6,705 bases of DNA from positions 1 to 6,705 of the forward strand of contig DNLO01000013.1 in assembly GCA_003488445.1 (NCBI GenBank). The letters run 5' to 3'. The notes under the pieces were generated by a model that ran no database searches, was not told where the DNA came from, and worked only from the letters and a program-made list of their open reading frames with translations. Source of the stretch: Lachnospiraceae bacterium. GTDB taxonomy: Bacteria; Bacillota; Clostridia; Lachnospirales; Lachnospiraceae. Both the position numbers and the translations under genes were made by a program. Below are positions 1-6,705 of this stretch, one piece after another; the first letter of the stretch is position 1; the number at the start of each line of letters is the position of its first letter.

Positions 1-13
1 GAGATAGAGATAA

Positions 14-42
14 TATGCACCTGCCAGAGTATATGGTATAAT
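14..42 (+). promoter_or_regulatory. Probable sigma-70/SigA promoter with extended -10, for the chemoreceptor gene
   Basis: A perfect TATAAT lies at 37-42 and is preceded by TGG at 34-36, giving the extended -10 form TGnTATAAT. With a 17-base spacer the -35 hexamer would be TATGCA (14-19), which matches only three of six bases of TTGACA; extended -10 promoters often tolerate a weak -35. The start of transcription would fall near base 49, leaving a leader of roughly 37 bases before the gene. I see no match to the motility sigma factor consensus (TAAA, then GCCGATAA) that often drives chemoreceptor genes, so housekeeping transcription is inferred. Confidence 0.6.
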
Positions 43-85
43 CATGTGGCGACTGTAGTGTACGGATCCATACAGGAGGGGTAAC

Positions 86-2170
86 ATGAAAAGACAAAGA
101 GGAATGGGGATCAAATGGCGTATGCTTATCTTCATACTGCCTGTGGTAGTATTGGCTCTTGTGATCGTGACCATCGTCAGCGCATCTATGGCGAAGAAAT
201 CCATCATAGACGAGTCGGACAAATTTATGCAGTCAGAGCTGGATGCAAATATCAATGACATTGACGGGAAGCTCGAGTCTATAAGAACAACAGCTGAAGA
301 GCTTTCCATCTTCGTGGGCGAGACCTATACGGGTATGAACATGAGCGGATATAAGAGGATATTCACAGCCGCGGTGCAGGCAAACGATCTGATACTTGGC
401 AGCGGCATATGGTTCGAGCCTCAGGTATATCAGGGAGATGCAAGATATGCGAATCAGGACTATGTGGGTCCGTATTGGTACAAGGACGGGAGCGAGGTCG
501 TAGAGGACTGGGAGTATTCCAATGCCGAATATGATTATTTCAGCCAGGAGTATTATACCAATGCCAAGGCTATGACGACTCTGAACGCGGTGATCACCGA
601 TCCGTACTATGATCCGTCATCGGGCAGCGTCATGGCTTCCTGCTCGGCACCCATATTTGCCGGAGACGGATCATACATAGGCTGCATCACCGTGGATATG
701 AGTCTGGACAGCATCACTACGCTGGTATCGGGCATTAAGGTCGGCAAGGGAGGCGTGGCGAACATGCTGGCTTCCGACGGTACATATATCTATACACAGG
801 ATGCCGCAAAGGTGGAAAACGGAGCTAATATATCTGCCGAGACCGGAGGCATAGGAAGTATAGCAGGCCAGCTGACATCGTCGGATGCGGGAGAGGCTGA
901 GTACAAGGATGCAACGGGTGTGATCGAGGTCTTCTACGGCGCTGTGCCGGAAGTAAACTGGAAGCTGATGATACTCATGCCTCAGGCTGAGATATATGAG
1001 CCTGTCACAAACATGACGAGGATATCTGCAGTTATCTGCATCATAGCTGTGATTCTGTGCATCATACTGATATTCATTCTGGCCACCTCTATAGCAAAGG
1101 CTATAATCGGAGTGAACCTCTTCGCAAAGGAGCTGGCAGCAGGTAACTTCACGACGGATAAGCTGAACAGCAGGAGAAGGGACGAGATCGGTGAGATGAG
1201 CTCGGCACTCGATGAAATGTACAACAGCAACAGCCAGATAATAAGCAATATCTCCTCCGAAGCAAATAATGTAAATGATGCTTCGAGCACTCTGAGCGCC
1301 ATGAGCGAGGAGCTGTCGGCTGAGTTTGCCAAGATTAAGGAGAATATGGCAGCAGTCAACGATGCAATGATGTCCACGGGTGCCGCTACGGAAGAGGTAT
1401 CCGCTTCGGTACAGGAGGTTAATGATTCCGTACAGGGTCTTGCGGCAGAGACAGCCGAGACTGAAAAGAAGGTAAAGGAGATCACGGCTAGAGCTCTGGA
1501 GATAGAGCGCAGGAATCAGGCGGCGCACGACAGTGCCATAGCGGTCACAGACCAGAGAAGGGCAGAGCTTACTGCCGCAAATGAGAAGGCAAAGGTAGTG
1601 AGCGAGATATCCACTCTGGCAGATGCCATAGCATCTATCGCAAGCCAGATCGACCTGCTCTCACTGAATGCGTCCATAGAGGCTGCCAGAGCCGGTGAAG
1701 CCGGCAGGGGCTTCGCGGTAGTCGCATCGGAGATCAACAATCTGGCGACGGAGACCAACACGGCGGTAGAGCAGATCAAGAAGACGATCGACAGTGTACA
1801 GGGGGCGTTTGCCGATCTTTCCGCGGGAAGCAACAAGCTGCTCGACTTTGTCACCGATACGGTCACACCGGACTATGAGAACTTCGTGACTGTGGGAAGA
1901 CAGTATGGAGAGGACGCTGAGCTCTTCGGTGAGCTGGCTACAAGGATACAGGATATGACGGCGAATATCGGCAACTCCATGCAGGAGGTCAATGATGCCG
2001 TGGCAAGCATAGCAGAGAGCACGCAGGAGACCGCATCTCACAGTGCAGATGTGACGAGCTCGGTTGACAGCGTCGCTGAGGCGGTGGATTCGGTCGCAGG
2101 ACTTGCAACGGATCAGCAGAACACAGCCAGCATCCTGACCGAGATAGTAAGCCACTTTAAGCTTCACTGA
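86..2170 (+). CDS. Methyl-accepting chemotaxis protein with dCache-like sensor domain
   Basis: Transmembrane chemoreceptor of 694 residues that senses an extracellular ligand and controls the CheA kinase through CheW. A short basic N-terminus precedes TM1 (about residues 11-34). An extracellular double-Cache-like domain follows (about 40-300), with YDYFSQEYY at 149-157, TDPYYDP from 171 and a second lobe around the [10 protein letters not shown] segment (230-239). TM2 spans about 313-333. HAMP follows, with its conserved DEIGEM at 366-371. The coiled-coil signalling domain has a methylation-type TEEVSAS at 435-441. Its hairpin tip, [20 protein letters not shown] (524-543), is nearly identical to the universal MCP consensus. 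The descending arm carries a second methylation-type site near 643-649. The start is supported by AGGAGG at 74-79, six bases before ATG. The C-terminus ends in SHFKLH and lacks the NWETF-type CheR-tethering pentapeptide. The sensor lacks the Arg and Trp of the amino-acid-binding dCache motif, so the ligand cannot be named. The neighbouring pur genes give no clue to it. Confidence 0.95.
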   Translation: MKRQRGMGIKWRMLIFILPVVVLALVIVTIVSASMAKKSIIDESDKFMQSELDANINDIDGKLESIRTTAEELSIFVGETYTGMNMSGYKRIFTAAVQANDLILGSGIWFEPQVYQGDARYANQDYVGPYWYKDGSEVVEDWEYSNAEYDYFSQEYYTNAKAMTTLNAVITDPYYDPSSGSVMASCSAPIFAGDGSYIGCITVDMSLDSITTLVSGIKVGKGGVANMLASDGTYIYTQDAAKVENGANISAETGGIGSIAGQLTSSDAGEAEYKDATGVIEVFYGAVPEVNWKLMILMPQAEIYEPVTNMTRISAVICIIAVILCIILIFILATSIAKAIIGVNLFAKELAAGNFTTDKLNSRRRDEIGEMSSALDEMYNSNSQIISNISSEANNVNDASSTLSAMSEELSAEFAKIKENMAAVNDAMMSTGAATEEVSASVQEVNDSVQGLAAETAETEKKVKEITARALEIERRNQAAHDSAIAVTDQRRAELTAANEKAKVVSEISTLADAIASIASQIDLLSLNASIEAARAGEAGRGFAVVASEINNLATETNTAVEQIKKTIDSVQGAFADLSAGSNKLLDFVTDTVTPDYENFVTVGRQYGEDAELFGELATRIQDMTANIGNSMQEVNDAVASIAESTQETASHSADVTSSVDSVAEAVDSVAGLATDQQNTASILTEIVSHFKLH

Positions 2171-2213
2171 ACATCTGAAGCACTGAAAAACACCTGATAA
2201 GAAAGGAAAGGCA

Positions 2214-3650
2214 ATGGCTGATACGAGCAGATATATTAGTCCTCTTTCGGAGAGATATGCAAGCAAGGAGATGCAGTATATCTTCTCTGAGGACAAGAAG
2301 TTCTCTACATGGAGGAAACTCTGGATAGCTCTGGCGGAGACAGAGAAGGAGCTGGGACTTCAGATCACGGATGAGCAGATAGAGGAAATGAAGTCTCACG
2401 TCGATGACATCAACTACGATGTGGCGAGAGAGCGTGAGAAGGAGGTCCGGCATGATGTGATGAGCCATGTATATGCCTACGGCGTACAGTGCCCGAAGGC
2501 GGCAGGCATCATACATCTGGGAGCCACATCCTGCTATGTGGGAGACAATACGGATATCATCGTGATGAACGATGCACTGAGTCTTGTGAAGAAGAAGCTC
2601 GTGAACGTCATAGCCGAGCTTGCGAAGTTCGCCGACAGATACAAGGACCTGCCGACACTCGGCTTCACGCATTTCCAGCCTGCACAGCCCACCACGGTAG
2701 GCAAGAGAGCATCGCTCTGGCTGCAGGAGTTTCTCATGGATCTTTCCGATCTCGAGTATGTACAGGGCTCGCTGAAGCTTTTGGGCTCAAAGGGAACCAC
2801 AGGCACGCAGGCTTCCTTCCTTGAGCTCTTCGAGGGTGATCAGGACAAGGTGGACCGGCTGGATCCCATGATCGCTGAAAAGATGGGCTTTGGTGACTGC
2901 TACCCCGTGTCGGGGCAGACCTACTCCAGGAAGGTGGACGGCAGGGTGCTGAACGTGCTGGCGGGGATCGCCGCATCATCACACAAGATGTCCAACGATA
3001 TCAGGCTGCTGCAGCATCTGAAGGAGGTGGAGGAGCCCTTCGAGAAGTCCCAGATAGGATCATCCGCCATGGCATACAAGAGAAATCCCATGAGATCGGA
3101 GAGGATAGCTTCTCTGTCCAGGTACGTGATGAGCGATACGATGAACACCTGGATCACATCCTCCGTACAGTGGTTCGAGAGGACACTGGATGACTCTGCC
3201 AACAAGAGACTGTCCATTCCGGAGGCTTTCCTTGCGACAGACGGAATACTGACTCTCGATATGAATGTGGTGGACGGACTCGTCGTATATGACAAGGTCA
3301 TAAGAAAGCATCTCATGGCTGAGCTTCCCTTCATGGCCACAGAGAATATAATGATGGACTGTGTGAAGAAGGGCGGCAACAGACAGGAGCTCCACGAGAG
3401 GATCAGGGAGCTGTCCATGGAGGCCGGCAAGCATGTCAAGGCTGAAGGGAGAGATAACGATCTGCTGGATCTCATAGCTGCGGATGACACGTTCGGTGTG
3501 ACGAAAGAAGAGCTGGAGAAGGGGCTGGAGCCCGAAAGATATACCGGCTGTGCCTCACATCAGGTGGAGCGTTTCATAAAGGAGAATGTGGATCCTGTTC
3601 TGGAAAGATACAGGGATCTTTTGGGAGAGAAAGCGGAAGTCAACGTATAG
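2214..3650 (+). CDS. purB: Adenylosuccinate lyase (PurB), human-ADSL-like form
   Basis: Cytoplasmic enzyme of the fumarase/aspartase superfamily, acting twice in purine synthesis: SAICAR to AICAR plus fumarate, and adenylosuccinate to AMP plus fumarate. Active-site segments are all present. They include HDVMSH (80-85), TSCYVGDNTD beginning near residue 105, TLGFTHFQPAQ with the catalytic His at 153, KGTTGTQASF in the middle, and the signature loop SSAMAYKRNP at 283-292, whose first Ser (283) aligns with catalytic Ser289 of human ADSL. The loop has Ala (287) where the common signature has Pro. Length (478 residues) and segments such as SVQWFERTLDDSAN and LPFMATENI resemble, from memory, the animal enzyme (484 residues) more than the roughly 430-residue Bacillus type. 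The start is supported by AAAGGA at 2202-2207, six bases upstream of ATG. It lies 43 bases after the chemoreceptor with no convincing terminator or promoter between, and 27 bases before purA, implying a purB-purA operon. Confidence 0.96.
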   Translation: MADTSRYISPLSERYASKEMQYIFSEDKKFSTWRKLWIALAETEKELGLQITDEQIEEMKSHVDDINYDVAREREKEVRHDVMSHVYAYGVQCPKAAGIIHLGATSCYVGDNTDIIVMNDALSLVKKKLVNVIAELAKFADRYKDLPTLGFTHFQPAQPTTVGKRASLWLQEFLMDLSDLEYVQGSLKLLGSKGTTGTQASFLELFEGDQDKVDRLDPMIAEKMGFGDCYPVSGQTYSRKVDGRVLNVLAGIAASSHKMSNDIRLLQHLKEVEEPFEKSQIGSSAMAYKRNPMRSERIASLSRYVMSDTMNTWITSSVQWFERTLDDSANKRLSIPEAFLATDGILTLDMNVVDGLVVYDKVIRKHLMAELPFMATENIMMDCVKKGGNRQELHERIRELSMEAGKHVKAEGRDNDLLDLIAADDTFGVTKEELEKGLEPERYTGCASHQVERFIKENVDPVLERYRDLLGEKAEVNV

Positions 3651-3677
3651 ATACAGGTTCTGAGGGAAGGAGTAACA

Positions 3678-4952
3678 ATGATAAAGGCGATCGTAGGCGC
3701 GAACTGGGGAGATGAAGGAAAGGGCAAGATCACTGATGTGCTGGCCGAAGAGGCTGACATCGTAGCACGTTTCCAGGGAGGAGCAAACGCAGGACATACC
3801 ATAAAGAACAAATACGGAAAGTTTGCCCTGCACACCTGCCCTTCAGGTGTGTTCAACGAGAATGTCACCAACATCATAGGCTCGGGTGTGGCGCTGGATG
3901 TGATGAAGCTGAAGAAAGAGGTGGATGAGATAATAGCCGGCGGAGTTCCCAGACCGAAGATCCTCATCTCCGAGAGAGTACAGCTTCTTATGCCGTATCA
4001 TATCCTCTTTGATGTGTGCGAAGAGGAGAGGCTTTCGGGCAAGGCCTTCGGCTCTACGAAGAGCGGTATAGCCCCGTTCTATTCGGACAAATATGCCAAG
4101 AAGGGGATCATGGCCTGTGAGCTCTTCGACGAGGACTATCTGAAGGATAAGATAGAGGACATATGTGCTCTTAAGAACGTGATGCTCACGGGATTGTATC
4201 ACAAGGATCCGCTGGATCCGAAGGAGATATTTGAGACCTGCATGGAATACAGGGAGATCATCCGTCCGTATCTGACTGACGTGAGTCTTTTCTGTACCGA
4301 GGAGCTTAAGAAGGGGAAGACCATACTGCTTGAGGGTCAGCTGGGCTCCATGAAGGATCCCGACAACGGCATATATCCCATGGTCACATCGTCGTCGCCG
4401 ATCGCGGCATACGGTGCGGTGAGCCTGGGAGTGGCACCTCATGAGATACAGAAGATCATCACCGTATCCAAGGCTTATTCCTCGGCTGTGGGCGCAGGCG
4501 CCTTCACATCGGAGATATTCGGCGATGAGGCAGAGGAGCTCAGACAGCACGGAGGCGACGGAGGAGAGTACGGAGCCACAACGGGAAGGCCCAGACGCGT
4601 GGGCTGGTATGACTGCGTGGCGAGCCGCTACGGATGCAGGGTACAGGGTACTACTGATGTGGCGTTCACTGTGGTGGATGCTCTCGGATATCTGGACGAG
4701 ATCCCGGTATGTACCGACTATGAGATAGACGGAAAGGTAGTCCATGATTTCCCGAACCCGAGGCTTCTGGAGAAGGCAAAGCCGGTGCTGACGGTGCTGC
4801 CCGGATGGAAGTGCGATATCCGCGGGATCAAAAGCTTCGATGAGCTGCCGGAGAACTGCAAAAACTACATCCTCTTCATAGAGAAGCAGATAGGTTATCC
4901 TATCACCATGGTGTCCAACGGGCCTGCCAGAGAGGATATCATCTACAGATAA
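3678..4952 (+). CDS. purA: Adenylosuccinate synthetase (PurA), divergent clade
   Basis: GTP-dependent ligase that joins IMP and aspartate to form adenylosuccinate, the committed step to AMP; expected as a cytoplasmic homodimer. Length of 424 residues is close to the usual 427-432. The N-terminal phosphate loop is GANWGDEGKGK (7-17) with catalytic Asp12, and GGANAGHT (34-41) supplies the second catalytic residue, His40. The IMP/aspartate loop GATTGRPRR (299-307) keeps the Thr-Thr-Gly and Arg residues, and VTSSS around 236-240 keeps the IMP-site Thr. Several usually strong positions differ from the E. coli enzyme. The guanine-recognition TKLD is TVVD (331-334). EGAQG is EGQLG (219-223), so the IMP-contacting Gln is replaced by Leu or shifted by one. 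TTGRGIGP is STKSGIAP (126-133), and ARRG is AKKG. I recall the same substitutions in Lachnospiraceae enzymes, so this looks like a functional clade rather than decay. AAGGAG at 3667-3672 lies five bases before ATG. Adjacency to purB supports the assignment. Confidence 0.93.
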   Translation: MIKAIVGANWGDEGKGKITDVLAEEADIVARFQGGANAGHTIKNKYGKFALHTCPSGVFNENVTNIIGSGVALDVMKLKKEVDEIIAGGVPRPKILISERVQLLMPYHILFDVCEEERLSGKAFGSTKSGIAPFYSDKYAKKGIMACELFDEDYLKDKIEDICALKNVMLTGLYHKDPLDPKEIFETCMEYREIIRPYLTDVSLFCTEELKKGKTILLEGQLGSMKDPDNGIYPMVTSSSPIAAYGAVSLGVAPHEIQKIITVSKAYSSAVGAGAFTSEIFGDEAEELRQHGGDGGEYGATTGRPRRVGWYDCVASRYGCRVQGTTDVAFTVVDALGYLDEIPVCTDYEIDGKVVHDFPNPRLLEKAKPVLTVLPGWKCDIRGIKSFDELPENCKNYILFIEKQIGYPITMVSNGPAREDIIYR

Positions 4953-4983
4953 AAGCCGGAAAGGCTCAAAAAACAAAAAGAGC

Positions 4984-5026
4984 AAGGATCCTCTATGGCG
5001 GATGAGCACGACCACAGAGGATTCTT
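4984..5026 (+). terminator. Imperfect hairpin after purA: weak terminator or leader element of the next gene
   Basis: The arm AAGGATCCTCT (4984-4994) pairs with AGAGGATTCTT (5016-5026) over 11 base pairs, including one G-U. After an A-C mismatch, TGG (4996-4998) pairs with CCA (5012-5014). The loop is 13 bases (4999-5011). Upstream is an A-rich run (4968-4979). Downstream on the + strand there is only TGTGTG, not a clean U-tract, so + strand termination would be weak. Read on the - strand the hairpin is followed within a few bases by a good T-rich run, but no - strand gene is visible that would need it. The right arm also contains the likely ribosome binding site of the next gene, so a translational role is equally possible. 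Confidence 0.45.
5016..5021 (+). promoter_or_regulatory. Candidate ribosome binding site that favours the GTG start of the LtaS-like gene
   Basis: AGAGGA at 5016-5021 contains the GAGG core and ends eight bases before GTG at 5030, a normal spacing. The alternative ATG at 5045 is preceded by an AGAAAAGCGC stretch with no recognisable Shine-Dalgarno core, unlike the strong sites of the other three genes here. The site lies wholly within the right arm of the 4984-5026 hairpin. If it is real, it would be sequestered when the hairpin forms. Confidence 0.45.
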
Positions 5027-5029
5027 TGT

Positions 5030-6705
5030 GTGACAGAAAAGCGCATGATGAAAAAGCTGAAAAACATTTTAATGTATATCCTGCTCCCGGCAGTGATGAT
5101 GTATCTCTTCGAGGCATATACGCATGATCCCTTCAAGCGTATGTATCCCGGGATACAGCTTCTTAACATACTCCTTTTCATACTGATAAACACTCTTTTC
5201 TTCTTCCTCACAGGCAGACTGAAGGCGTCGCTTCGCATCATGTCGGTCGTCTTCATGGCACTGGGGCTCGCAGAATACTATCTCGTGGAGTTTCGCGGAG
5301 TGACACTGCTGCCGTGGGATATAGGCTCTCTGGGTACCGCTGCTGAGGTGGCGGGAGGATATGACTACATGCCGGGGAAGCGGGCGATCCTCTGTATCAT
5401 AGGCTTTGTCCTTGTATTCATTGTCAGCGGACAGGCAGATCTTCGGATCGCTGCAAAGAGCAGGTGGAGGACAGCTGCCGCAAGATGTGCGGGCGTGCTT
5501 GTGTCTGTTGCCCTCATAGCAGGCTATACCCTTTTCGTCCAGACCGGGTATGCGGTGAGGACCTTCGGCTTCTATACCAAGCTCTTCACTCCTACGGCCA
5601 TATCGGAAAGAGACGGCACTCTCACAGCCTTCCTGATGGAGCTGCAGTATATGAGCGTGGAGAGACCGGAGGGGTATTCCGAAGAGAAGGCAGAGGAGAT
5701 ACTCTCAGGCTATGAAGCCGTACCGCCGGAAGAGGTGAAGGCAAATATCATCGTAGTGATGAATGAGGCCTTCTCGGATCCAAAAGTGCTGGGAGAGTTT
5801 GAGACGGACAGGGACTACATGCCCTATGTGCATGAGCTTCAGGCTGAGAGCACCGGGCAGGGAGAGGGTGCGAAGAGGACCCCGGGTGAAGGCACTGCGG
5901 AGGATGTCAGGACAGGCACTCTGAATGTCTCCATCGTGGGAGGCAATACACCGAATACAGAGTTTGAGTTCCTCACAGGGGATACGCTAAGGTTCCTCCC
6001 CGAAGGCTCCATACCCTACCAGCAGTATGTCCATGAGGGGATATATGCCATGCCGTCATACCTGTCCGATAAAGGGTACACCACCATAGGCATGCACCCT
6101 TACTACAGTAAAGGATGGGAGAGGGAGAGAGTCTATCCCGAGCTGGGGTTTGAGAAGTCTCTTTTCATCGAGGACTTCACATCCACCGAGCCTCAGCTTC
6201 GAGGCTATATCAGTGATATCGCCTGCTTCGGACAGATCATAAAGGAGTATGAGGAGAACAGGAGGATGGGAAGGCCGCTTTTCGTATTCTGCGTGACGAT
6301 GCAGAACCACAGCCCGTACGACAAGGCAAGCCCCGGACTGGAGGACGGCATAAGCATACAAGATGAAGGACATGGGGCGGTGTCGGATACGGACGCTCTG
6401 GAGCGGTATCTGACTCTCGTCGAGAGATCCGATGAGGCCTTCAGATATCTGACCGGATATTTCGCGGATGTGGATGAGCCTACGGTGATAGTGATGTTCG
6501 GGGACCATCAGCCCTCCGACTCGGTGGTGCGCCCCGTATGGGAGATGCAGGGCAAGAACTCCAGGGCACTGTCTGAAGAGGACGTAGAGAAAAGATATGA
6601 GGTGCCCTATGTGATATGGGCAAATTACGAGCTGCCGCACATGGATGAGAAGGCGGATACCAGTGCAAACTTCCTCGGAAACAGGGTGCTGCTCTATGCA
6701 GGCGC
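5030..6705 (+). CDS. LTA synthase (LtaS)-family membrane phosphoglycerol transferase / sulfatase-domain protein, 3' end outside window
   Basis: Incomplete at the window edge: 558 full codons from GTG 5030 with no stop. ATG 5045 (five residues shorter) is an alternative start. Five membrane helices are visible (about 12-27, 42-60, 68-85, 119-134, 153-170), the number in S. aureus LtaS, followed by an extracellular alkaline-phosphatase-superfamily domain from about 238. Every LtaS active-site position has a counterpart: metal-binding Glu246 in VVMNEAF, nucleophile Thr307 in GGNTPNTEFEFLTG, substrate-binding Trp363 and Arg365 in GWERE, His427 in QNHSPY, and Asp492-His493 in FGDHQPS. By family knowledge it should transfer glycerol phosphate from phosphatidylglycerol to a lipid-anchored or other surface polymer. 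Whether the product is true lipoteichoic acid cannot be told. An extra hydrophilic Gly/Glu/Thr-rich stretch (about 276-294) sits between Glu246 and Thr307. No own promoter is evident, and it may be co-transcribed with purA through the intervening hairpin. Confidence 0.88.
   Translation, partial: MTEKRMMKKLKNILMYILLPAVMMYLFEAYTHDPFKRMYPGIQLLNILLFILINTLFFFLTGRLKASLRIMSVVFMALGLAEYYLVEFRGVTLLPWDIGSLGTAAEVAGGYDYMPGKRAILCIIGFVLVFIVSGQADLRIAAKSRWRTAAARCAGVLVSVALIAGYTLFVQTGYAVRTFGFYTKLFTPTAISERDGTLTAFLMELQYMSVERPEGYSEEKAEEILSGYEAVPPEEVKANIIVVMNEAFSDPKVLGEFETDRDYMPYVHELQAESTGQGEGAKRTPGEGTAEDVRTGTLNVSIVGGNTPNTEFEFLTGDTLRFLPEGSIPYQQYVHEGIYAMPSYLSDKGYTTIGMHPYYSKGWERERVYPELGFEKSLFIEDFTSTEPQLRGYISDIACFGQIIKEYEENRRMGRPLFVFCVTMQNHSPYDKASPGLEDGISIQDEGHGAVSDTDALERYLTLVERSDEAFRYLTGYFADVDEPTVIVMFGDHQPSDSVVRPVWEMQGKNSRALSEEDVEKRYEVPYVIWANYELPHMDEKADTSANFLGNRVLLYAG

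Noticed and set aside
671..1528. Open frame of 285 codons on the - strand inside the chemoreceptor gene
   Set aside because: Antisense shadow of a well-supported coding region, Cys/Arg/Leu-rich, with no recognisable domain. Scarce TTA/CTA/TCA codons in the sense gene leave the reverse frames open.
2161..2181. Small hairpin at the chemoreceptor stop (GCTTCA paired with TGAAGC)
   Set aside because: Only six base pairs with a nine-base loop and no U-tract after it (ACTGAAAAAC follows), so it is not a credible terminator; such pairing is expected by chance.
2171..2213. Search for a purine riboswitch or PurR-type operator ahead of purB
   Set aside because: The gap is only 43 bases, too short for a purine riboswitch, and I see no recognisable operator or promoter hexamers in it.
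4204..4219. Tandem GGATCCG repeat (GGATCCG CT GGATCCG)
   Set aside because: It encodes the Asp-Pro-Leu-Asp-Pro of PurA in frame; a two-copy heptamer within a gene is not evidence of a repeat element.
3678..4952. Possibility that the PurA homologue is a PurZ-like enzyme (2-aminoadenine pathway) rather than PurA
   Set aside because: The catalytic Asp (12) and His (40) of true PurA are kept, the gene is paired with purB in a chromosomal operon, and no phage genes are visible in the window.
4995..5033. Tiny open frame ATG 4995 to TGA 5033 between purA and the LtaS-like gene
   Set aside because: Twelve codons with no ribosome binding site of its own, lying inside the hairpin. There are no regulatory codon runs that would suggest a leader peptide.
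3843..5117. Long open frame of 424 codons on the - strand, across purA and into the next gene
   Set aside because: It lies antisense to purA and the start of the LtaS-like gene, whose products are unmistakable. It has no domain I recognise and a His/Arg/Leu-rich composition typical of reverse reading. The equal length to PurA is coincidence; the two spans are offset by 165 bases.

Overview
The window reads as chromosomal DNA of a Gram-positive, probably flagellated, anaerobic member of the Clostridia, most likely Lachnospiraceae. This is inferred from three things: strong AGGAGG-type ribosome binding sites; heavy use of AGA/AGG (Arg) and ATA (Ile) codons at moderate base composition; and protein variants (a human-like adenylosuccinate lyase, a divergent adenylosuccinate synthetase, a five-helix LtaS-type sulfatase) that I associate from memory with that family. 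No database search was possible. All four genes lie on the + strand.

Layout. Bases 1-85 hold a good extended -10 promoter and a strong ribosome binding site. Bases 86-2170 encode a complete membrane chemoreceptor (methyl-accepting chemotaxis protein) with an extracellular dCache-like sensor, HAMP and signalling hairpin. After a 43-base gap come purB (2214-3650) and, 27 bases further on, purA (3678-4952). Together these encode the two enzymes of the IMP-to-AMP branch. A 77-base gap carries an imperfect hairpin (4984-5026). It is followed by a gene (about 5030 to the window end, no stop reached) for a five-helix membrane protein with an extracellular LTA-synthase/sulfatase domain, cut off by the window edge.

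How they work together. PurA makes adenylosuccinate from IMP and aspartate, and PurB splits it to AMP and fumarate; PurB also acts earlier, on SAICAR. Their adjacency strongly suggests one transcript. The chemoreceptor and the polyglycerol-phosphate-synthase-like protein have no obvious functional link to purine synthesis and are probably just neighbours.

I found no mobile element, CRISPR array, tRNA/rRNA, riboswitch or clearly new multi-gene system. The points most worth a second look are the altered substrate-site residues of PurA, the human-type PurB beside it, and the hairpin that overlaps the probable ribosome binding site of the last gene.
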